IMG/VR virus record: IMGVR_UViG_3300028025_000906
Span: 1 to 33,884 of that record
Length of the DNA: 33,884 nucleotides
Strand: one strand, 5' to 3'
Origin: a virus
A model generated the notes under the pieces. It saw nothing but the letters and a program-made list of their open reading frames with translations. It was not told where the DNA came from and searched no databases. The position numbers and the translations under genes were made by a program. This document shows positions 29,730-33,884 of this stretch, in pieces; the first letter of the stretch is position 1; each line of letters opens with the position of its first letter.

Positions 29730-30823
29730 TACAAAACGTACCAATCAACACAGTAAAAGCAAACCCTAACAACCCCAGAATAATTAAAGACGATAAGTTT
29801 GCAAAGCTTGTAAAGTCAATTAACGAGTTCCCGCAAATGCTTAACCTTAGACCTATTGTTGTTAATGACGATATGGTTGTACTTGGTGGCAATATGAGAT
29901 TAAAGGCTTGTAAAGAAGCAGGACTTAAAGAGATACCAATCATTAAGGCAAGTGAATTAACCGAGCAGCAACAAAAGGAATTTATAGTTAAAGACAATGT
30001 AGGTTATGGCGAATGGGATTGGGACGACCTTGCTAACAACTGGGACGCAGAGCAGCTACAAGATTGGGGTTTAGACATACCCGGCTTTGATGCAGAAGTT
30101 ATAGAAGCAGAGGAAGACGATTTTGCAGTTCCAGACGGAGGGATTGAAACGGATATAGTATTAGGAGATTTATTTGAGATAGGGGAACACCGATTGCTTT
30201 GTGGCAGCAGTATTGACCCAGACCATATAAATATTTTAATGAATAACAATGAGCCTGATTTAATACATACAGACCCTCCATATGGAATGAATGCAGTTAG
30301 CAAAAGCGGTGTATTAAAAGAAAGATACGGGACTGATATATTAGGAGACGATAATACAGATATTGCAAGAGATAGCTTTAACCTAATTTATTCTTTATAT
30401 CCAAAGTCGCATCATATATGGTGGGGTGCAAACTATTATTCGTCTTGTTTACCAGATAGCGAATGTTGGCTTGTATGGGATAAGAATAACGGAGGCAGCG
30501 ACCAAACTGATTGTGAATTAGCTTGGACAAATATTAGAAGTGTAGTTAGACAGTTTACACAAGCATCTGAAAAAACAAATAGAGTACACCCTACCCAAAA
30601 GCCTGTTTCATTAGTTGAATGGTGCATTGACAAAACAAAAGACAATATAAATAGTGTTGCTGACTTTTTTGGCGGTTCAGGAGTTACAATGGTAACAGGA
30701 GAACAAAAAGGAATAAAGACATTTTTAATGGAACTTGACCCTAAATATTGCCAAGTAATTGTAGACAGGATGCGTAAACTTGACCCAACATTAGTTATTA
30801 AAAAGAACGGAGAACCAATTTAA
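29726..30823 (+). CDS. ParB-like domain fused to an adenine DNA methyltransferase
   Basis: A 365-residue protein. Residues ~1-95 are a ParB/Srx-like nuclease-fold domain ([20 protein letters not shown], then [20 protein letters not shown]). Residues ~145-355 are a beta-class methyltransferase: TDPPYGM with the DPPY motif at ~183-186, [13 protein letters not shown] at ~288, and motif I FGGSG at ~315-319 after it. The order IV-then-I indicates the beta class. Such fusions are frequent in phages and likely protect phage DNA from host restriction. It lies immediately upstream of the terminase genes. Confidence 0.85.
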   Translation: MIQNVPINTVKANPNNPRIIKDDKFAKLVKSINEFPQMLNLRPIVVNDDMVVLGGNMRLKACKEAGLKEIPIIKASELTEQQQKEFIVKDNVGYGEWDWDDLANNWDAEQLQDWGLDIPGFDAEVIEAEEDDFAVPDGGIETDIVLGDLFEIGEHRLLCGSSIDPDHINILMNNNEPDLIHTDPPYGMNAVSKSGVLKERYGTDILGDDNTDIARDSFNLIYSLYPKSHHIWWGANYYSSCLPDSECWLVWDKNNGGSDQTDCELAWTNIRSVVRQFTQASEKTNRVHPTQKPVSLVEWCIDKTKDNINSVADFFGGSGVTMVTGEQKGIKTFLMELDPKYCQVIVDRMRKLDPTLVIKKNGEPI

Positions 30824-30825
30824 AA

Positions 30826-30842
30826 ACAGCGAAATTACAGCG
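30826..30842 (+). repeat. Paired ACAGCG before the small terminase gene
   Basis: ACAGCG occurs at 30826-30831 and 30837-30842, 11 bases apart, just before ATG 30843. Small terminase subunits often bind repeats near their own gene (pac). Two short copies are weak evidence. Confidence 0.2.
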
Positions 30843-31211
30843 ATGCCTAATCCACAAAATATAGAGCCATACAAAATGCAGAAGGGGGAAACATTGAACC
30901 CAAATGGCAGACCTCGAAAGTATGTAAGCCTACTTAAAGAGCAAGGATATAAACTTGCTGAGATAAACGATACCATACAGGCTATGATGTCAATGGACTT
31001 AGAGGAACTTAAAACAGTATGGGACAACCCAAAGGCAACGATACTTGAAAAGACGATTGCAGCAGCTATGCGTAAAAGCTTAGAGAAGGGAAGCCTTTAT
31101 AGTTTAGAAACTTTGCTTACCCGTGTTTATGGTAAGCCAAAAGAATTAGTAGATATTCAAAGCGATAACAAAATAGAGATAGTATTTGTAGACGGCAAGA
31201 CAATTCTTTAA
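30843..31211 (+). CDS. Terminase small subunit
   Basis: A 122-residue protein starting with PNPQNIEPYKMQKGETLNPN and a GRPRKYVSLLKEQGYKLAEI segment, then IQAMMSMDLEELKTV and ATILEKTIAAAMRKSLEKGS, ending with a beta tail (KIEIVFVDGKT). The 'KGETLNPNGRPRK' start resembles DUF5681-type small terminase proteins. It should recognise the packaging start and recruit the large subunit. The stop overlaps the large-subunit start (TAATG). Confidence 0.75.
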   Translation: MPNPQNIEPYKMQKGETLNPNGRPRKYVSLLKEQGYKLAEINDTIQAMMSMDLEELKTVWDNPKATILEKTIAAAMRKSLEKGSLYSLETLLTRVYGKPKELVDIQSDNKIEIVFVDGKTIL

Positions 31212-32359
31212 TGCGGATAGAATTACCGAACGGACATATAAACCAAAAGAAAATACTTGACTGCGAAGCCAGGTACATTGTTGTTATGTGTGGGCGAAGG
31301 TTCGGGAAATCGGAGTTAAGCCAGATTAAATGTATTACAACCGCAATAAAAGGCGGTCAGGTTGCTTACATAACCCCTACCTATAAATTAGCAAAGGTAT
31401 TCTTTGAGAAGCTTTGCAATAGCCTTCCGTTCCCTAATAACAAATCGGACTTAAATATCAGCTTCCCGAATGGTGGCAAGGTTGAGTTCTTTACGGGGGA
31501 ACGCTTGGATAACTTAAGAGGGCGAAAGTTTAACCTGGTAATAGTAGACGAGGCTTCGTTTATACCTAACTTAGAAGACGGGTGGCTTAACTCAATAAGA
31601 CCTACCTTAACTGACTATAAGGGTAAGGCTATATTCTTAAGCACCCCTAAAGGTAAAAACTACTTCTTTAGTTTGTTTAGCAAAGCTGAACCCGATTGGC
31701 AAAGCTTTAAGTTTACTACATACGATAACCCTTACATAGACCCGAACGAGATAGACGATGCAAGGAAGCAGCTTCCTGAGGTTGTGTTTGAGCAAGAGTA
31801 TATGGCAAACCCTGCTGAAAACGCAGCAAACCCATTTGGTAGCCAACACATTCGCAAATGCTTACACCCAGTAACAACAATGCCCGTAGTCGCTTATGGA
31901 ATTGACTTAGCCAAGTCGGTCGATTGGACAGTTATCGTAGGATTAGACGAAGACGGGAATGTGGCTTATTTTGACCGCTTCCAAATGGATTGGCATAATA
32001 CCAAGCAAACTATCCTTAGGCTGCCTAAATGCCCTATCCTTGTCGATTCTACGGGGGTTGGAGACCCGATACTCGAAGACCTACAAAGAGAAGGGGTAAT
32101 GATACAAGGCTTAAAGTTTACAAGTTCAAGTAAGCAGCAGTTAATGGAAGGCTTACAGGCTGCTATACATCAAGGGAAAATAGGCTACCCTGAAGGGATA
32201 ATTAGCCAGGAGTTAGAAGTATTTGAGTATCAATACACGGCAACGGGGGTTAAGTACTCAGCACCTTCAGGCTTTCACGATGACGCCGTAATGGCTTTGG
32301 CTTTGGCTTGGCAGAACTTTAGCCTTAAACGTGGCACGGGTAGGTATGCCTTCCTATAA
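31211..32359 (+). CDS. Terminase large subunit
   Basis: A 382-residue packaging motor. The ATPase has Walker A CGRRFGKS (27-34), a Walker B/Glu LVIVDEASF (~108-116) and the coupling motif FLSTPKGKNYF (~140-150). The nuclease has RNase H-like aspartates in YGIDLAKSVDWTVIV (~229-243), LVDSTGVGDPI (~277-287) and HDDAVMALALAW (~356-367). The length is compact but complete. The terminase type would decide headful versus cohesive-end packaging; the circular closure of the sequence favours headful. It is far from the portal gene in this linear view. Confidence 0.9.
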   Translation: MRIELPNGHINQKKILDCEARYIVVMCGRRFGKSELSQIKCITTAIKGGQVAYITPTYKLAKVFFEKLCNSLPFPNNKSDLNISFPNGGKVEFFTGERLDNLRGRKFNLVIVDEASFIPNLEDGWLNSIRPTLTDYKGKAIFLSTPKGKNYFFSLFSKAEPDWQSFKFTTYDNPYIDPNEIDDARKQLPEVVFEQEYMANPAENAANPFGSQHIRKCLHPVTTMPVVAYGIDLAKSVDWTVIVGLDEDGNVAYFDRFQMDWHNTKQTILRLPKCPILVDSTGVGDPILEDLQREGVMIQGLKFTSSSKQQLMEGLQAAIHQGKIGYPEGIISQELEVFEYQYTATGVKYSAPSGFHDDAVMALALAWQNFSLKRGTGRYAFL

Positions 32360-32392
32360 TTTACCGCTTATCCTTGATATTTACCGCTCATC
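32360..32392 (+). repeat. Direct repeat TTTACCGCTYATC, 20-bp period
   Basis: TTTACCGCTTATC (32360-32372) and TTTACCGCTCATC (32380-32392) differ at one base and are exactly 20 bases apart, on the same face of the helix. A shorter TTTACC follows at 32411. They lie between the terminase stop and the early promoter and look like regulator binding sites. Confidence 0.55.
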
Positions 32393-32418
32393 ACAATTTT
32401 AAAAAAAAAGTTTACCCA

Positions 32419-32452
32419 TTTGATTGTTGAATGTTAAAAGGCTGTAGATTTG
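32419..32452 (+). promoter_or_regulatory. Early promoter
   Basis: TTTG (32419-32422) with a 22-base spacer, or TTG (32424-32426) with 18, precedes a perfect TAnnTTTG box, TAGATTTG (32445-32452). Transcription would start near 32457, 26 bases before ATG 32483. It follows the TTTACCGCT repeats and precedes the small early genes. The 123-base gap 32360-32482 holds no gene. Confidence 0.65.
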
Positions 32453-32482
32453 ATATATCAATTAACCACAAATACAAACACA

Positions 32483-32569
32483 ATGAAAAAAGAAACCGCA
32501 CAATTATTAGCCGTATTTTTAGTAGCTTGTTACCTTATTGGTCAATTACAAGACATCTACTCAAAATGA
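32483..32569 (+). CDS. 28-residue membrane peptide
   Basis: ATG 32483 is the first start after the promoter and opens 28 codons to TGA 32567-32569. The peptide has one hydrophobic helix (AQLLAVFLVACYLIGQL) with a basic N terminus (MKKE). Its stop overlaps the next start as ATGA. Tiny single-span peptides made first after infection often act at the host membrane; this is inference. Confidence 0.5.
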   Translation: MKKETAQLLAVFLVACYLIGQLQDIYSK

Positions 32570-32691
32570 TTTACACTATTTGCCTTCTGCTAATTGCAAC
32601 AGGTTTTGTAATGGCAGCATTAACTGACTATTTAATTAAACACAATGACACAAAGCGCAAAAGAATACATAGACAAATATTACGCAAGTGA
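32566..32691 (+). CDS. 41-residue membrane peptide
   Basis: ATG 32566 is coupled to the previous peptide by ATGA. One helix (MIYTICLLLIATGFVMAALT) is followed by a basic cytoplasmic tail (KHNDTKRKRIHRQILRK). An in-frame upstream ATG at 32431 lies before the predicted transcription start and would add 45 unconvincing residues, so it is rejected. It overlaps the next gene by 47 bases. Confidence 0.5.
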   Translation: MIYTICLLLIATGFVMAALTDYLIKHNDTKRKRIHRQILRK

Positions 32692-32857
32692 GCCGATTAG
32701 CATTATGATGAATAACATTGATGCAACTTACTTAGAGATACTTACTTACTGCAACGAGAAGGGTTATGAACCTTCTAAGCGTAGATTAAGAAGACCAGAA
32801 GACAAATCAGAAATAGGCTTCTTTGATATTGATAACTACAAACCAGAAACAATATGA
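32645..32857 (+). CDS. Hypothetical small early protein
   Basis: A 70-residue soluble protein with a helical start (SAKEYIDKYYASEPISIMM), a central EILTYCNEKGYEPSKRRLRR and an acidic end. The 'I..YC.EKGYEPSKR' segment looks like a small helix-turn-helix or DNA-binding-like pattern, but it is too short to assign. It overlaps both neighbours, 47 bases upstream and 4 bases (ATGA) downstream. Confidence 0.5.
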   Translation: MTQSAKEYIDKYYASEPISIMMNNIDATYLEILTYCNEKGYEPSKRRLRRPEDKSEIGFFDIDNYKPETI

Positions 32858-33042
32858 AGACCGCAATGCAAGAATTATTAGAAAATTTACAAAAACAATT
32901 TGATGAACAAATTTATCCTATAAGAATTGATGGTACTTATTTTTTAGATAAAGAAAAAGAACAAAGAATAAAAGACTTTAAAAGTGGAATGGAAGCTGAA
33001 TTTGATATTTTTTATAAAATAGCAACAAACCAAAACAAATAA
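32854..33042 (+). CDS. Hypothetical small early protein, possible paralogue of the 22181 gene
   Basis: A 62-residue helical protein, MKTAMQELLENLQKQFDEQI, with EKEQRIKDFKSGMEAEF and the end TNQNK. The start and EKEQ core resemble the 88-residue protein at 22181 (MKTAVEQLIEEM, EKEQII). Its last codons and stop are part of the 23-base repeat that recurs before the 33272 gene. Confidence 0.5.
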   Translation: MKTAMQELLENLQKQFDEQIYPIRIDGTYFLDKEKEQRIKDFKSGMEAEFDIFYKIATNQNK

Positions 33043-33276
33043 CCTATGAACGAAACAACAAAAAGTTTTAATCAAGAATTGATTAATCAACAAGAATTTT
33101 TTCCAGATACTAGCATTTTTGCTACTGTTGATGGTGAAATTACAGACATAATAAATATAAAAGATTCTTTTAGGTTTTTACCACAAGAAGAAAAACTTAA
33201 AATAGTTTCAGTATTACTTGAGTGGTGTGCTGCTGAAACATCTAAACTTACTTAACCAAAACAAATAACCTATGAA
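33028..33276 (+). repeat. 23-bp perfect direct repeat around a gene
   Basis: The same 23 bases (beginning AACCAAAACAAATAACC and ending CTATGAA) occur at 33028-33050 and 33254-33276. The first copy holds the stop of the 32854 gene and the start of the 33046 gene; the second holds only intergenic sequence and the 33272 start. Recombination between them would cleanly remove the 33046 gene. Confidence 0.9.
33046..33255 (+). CDS. Hypothetical small protein inside the repeat-bounded cassette
   Basis: A 69-residue soluble protein, NETTKSFNQELINQQEFFPD, with IINIKDSFRFLPQEEKLKIV and a C-terminal helix (SVLLEWCAAETSKLT). Helical and acidic, with no known family. It is precisely flanked by 23-base repeats that include the start codons of itself and of the next gene. 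Confidence 0.5.
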   Translation: MNETTKSFNQELINQQEFFPDTSIFATVDGEITDIINIKDSFRFLPQEEKLKIVSVLLEWCAAETSKLT

Positions 33277-33736
33277 ATTACAACAAATCTTTGAAACAAC
33301 AAAAGAGCAACGGGTGGAGTTTACGCACCAATTAATTGAACGCTTAAACGCAGGGGAACTTGACCCGTTAAAAACACATCTACAAGTTAAAGCCTTAGAG
33401 GATATGCTTGAAACCCTAAAGGCAAACAAGGACTACAAAGATGCGGTATTACAAGCAGCCGTACTTAATGGCAAGGACTTTGAATATATGAGCGCTAAGT
33501 TCAACATTCGTGAGGTTGGTGTTAAGTATGACTTTAGCAAATGCGAAAGTCCTGCATACGATGAGATATTGAACGAGTACAATAGCGCAGCTAAAGCCAA
33601 AAAGGATATGGAAGAGTTCCTTAAAAAAGTACCGCATCAAGGACTTGATATTATAAACGGAGTTACTGGCGAGGTTACAAAAGTTTACCCCCCTGCTAAA
33701 AGTAGCACAACCTCAGTAGCCGTATCTTTAAAGTAA
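33272..33736 (+). CDS. Conserved early protein, 154 residues, with candidate frameshift end
   Basis: A soluble helical protein (HQLIERLNAGELDPLKTHLQ, VKALEDMLETLKANK) followed by a Phe/Tyr-containing middle (FDFE-type segment GKDFEYMSAKFNI) and a Val/Pro-rich end. I associate similar proteins with the early regions of Bacteroidota phages but know no function. The final codons TCT TTA AAG TAA contain the slippery heptamer T_TTA_AAG just before the stop; in the -1 frame a membrane-helix-coding stretch follows (to 33831). Confidence 0.6.
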   Translation: MKLQQIFETTKEQRVEFTHQLIERLNAGELDPLKTHLQVKALEDMLETLKANKDYKDAVLQAAVLNGKDFEYMSAKFNIREVGVKYDFSKCESPAYDEILNEYNSAAKAKKDMEEFLKKVPHQGLDIINGVTGEVTKVYPPAKSSTTSVAVSLK

Positions 33737-33831
33737 TAAAAATATTATACTTCTTTGCAATTTGCTTACCTTTGTTTGCAGTAGCTTACATCGGTGGGCA
33801 TCTTGTATATATTATAAAACAATTAAAATGA
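33727..33831 (+). CDS. -1 frame extension encoding a membrane helix without its own start codon
   Basis: After a -1 shift at TTTAAAG (33727-33733), 32 codons follow: VIKILYFFAICLPLFAVAYI, then GGHLVYIIKQLK and TGA 33829-33831. The frame is closed upstream by TAG at 33703 and has no ATG or GTG before the hydrophobic core, although it clearly looks like a membrane peptide and its stop is coupled (ATGA) to the next start. Frameshifting would give a 186-residue membrane-anchored form of the 33272 protein. A rare non-standard start codon is the alternative. Confidence 0.45.
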   Translation, partial: FKVIKILYFFAICLPLFAVAYIGGHLVYIIKQLK

Positions 33832-33884
33832 TACTTTTACCATTCGCAATAATTATAGTACTTTTAGCTATAATTGAAGTTAGG
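33828..33884 (+). CDS. 5' part of a small membrane-protein gene (continues at window position 1)
   Basis: ATG 33828 overlaps the upstream TGA and opens 19 codons to the window end: MILLPFAIIIVLLAIIEVR. Continuing at base 1 adds 12 codons (RKLKVKQEIEKL) and a TGA that overlaps the 36 start as ATGA. The 31-residue product has one transmembrane helix and a basic tail, like its small neighbours. Confidence 0.6.
   Translation, partial: MILLPFAIIIVLLAIIEVR

Noticed and set aside
32431-32565. Upstream start giving an 86-residue protein ending at 32691
   Set aside because: The start lies upstream of the predicted transcription start and the added residues are the shadow of the 28-residue peptide frame.
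1-33884. Integrase, excisionase, CI-like repressor, attachment sites, tRNA genes, insertion sequences
   Set aside because: None was found by reading all frames; the winged-helix protein at 22604 is too generic to call a lysogeny repressor.

Overview
The window looks like a complete, circularly permuted tailed-phage genome, probably a siphovirus of a Bacteroidota (Flavobacterium-like) host. The host call rests on three things: promoter-like sites of the Bacteroidota type (TTG or TTTG, then TAnnTTTG); start codons preceded by A-rich leaders with almost no Shine-Dalgarno sequence; and many proteins that I recognise from memory as typical of Flavobacteriia/Bacteroidia phages. Every convincing gene is on the + strand. 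The two window ends join in frame into one small membrane-protein gene, which suggests the circle is closed. I see no integrase, excisionase, repressor or tRNA, so a virulent lifestyle is more likely than a temperate one.

Layout. 1-6993: tail assembly chaperone with a likely -1 frameshift, a gp10-like protein, two large tail or baseplate proteins and the tape measure. 7029-9787: XkdF-like prohead protease, scaffold, major capsid protein and probable tail tube, separated by strong terminators. 9880-13339: a conserved phage protein, a portal fused to a winged-helix-like and a MuF-like region, and two connector/neck proteins. 13342-17460: a 1114-residue tail fibre and accessory proteins. 17460-19420: lysis cassette (small holin-like protein, one-gene spanin, inserted GIY-YIG homing endonuclease, T4-type endolysin, second holin-like protein). 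19424-20768: DEDD exonuclease, MazG-like fragment, GNAT protein. 20769-21010: a dyad-rich control region ending in a promoter. 21011-25668: recombination and replication (ERF annealing protein, a small protein with an SSB-like tail, a stand-alone DnaA domain IV protein, a replisome-organiser-like protein whose gene carries CATATG arrays, a VRR-NUC nuclease, a sigma-factor-like protein). 26127-28654: surface-sugar genes (hexapeptide acyltransferase, two glycosyltransferases) interrupted by a PD-(D/E)XK-like gene. 29130-32359: HNH nuclease, ParB-methyltransferase fusion, small and large terminase. 32419-33884: a promoter followed by tiny, overlapping, partly membrane-bound early genes.

How the parts fit. 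The phage encodes no DNA polymerase or helicase, so it should recruit host replication through its DnaA-IV-like and initiator-like proteins. Perfect TAnnTTTG boxes precede the early and replication genes, while the structural genes are preceded by a different ATATTTA box; the sigma-like protein could make that switch. The least expected elements are a promoter-hairpin-hairpin-terminator RNA at 23423-23549 whose two loops are complementary, DNA-level CATATG arrays inside the initiator gene, a repeated two-block junction motif in front of the protease and scaffold genes, and two candidate -1 frameshift sites. All family assignments come from motif reading and memory, without database searches.
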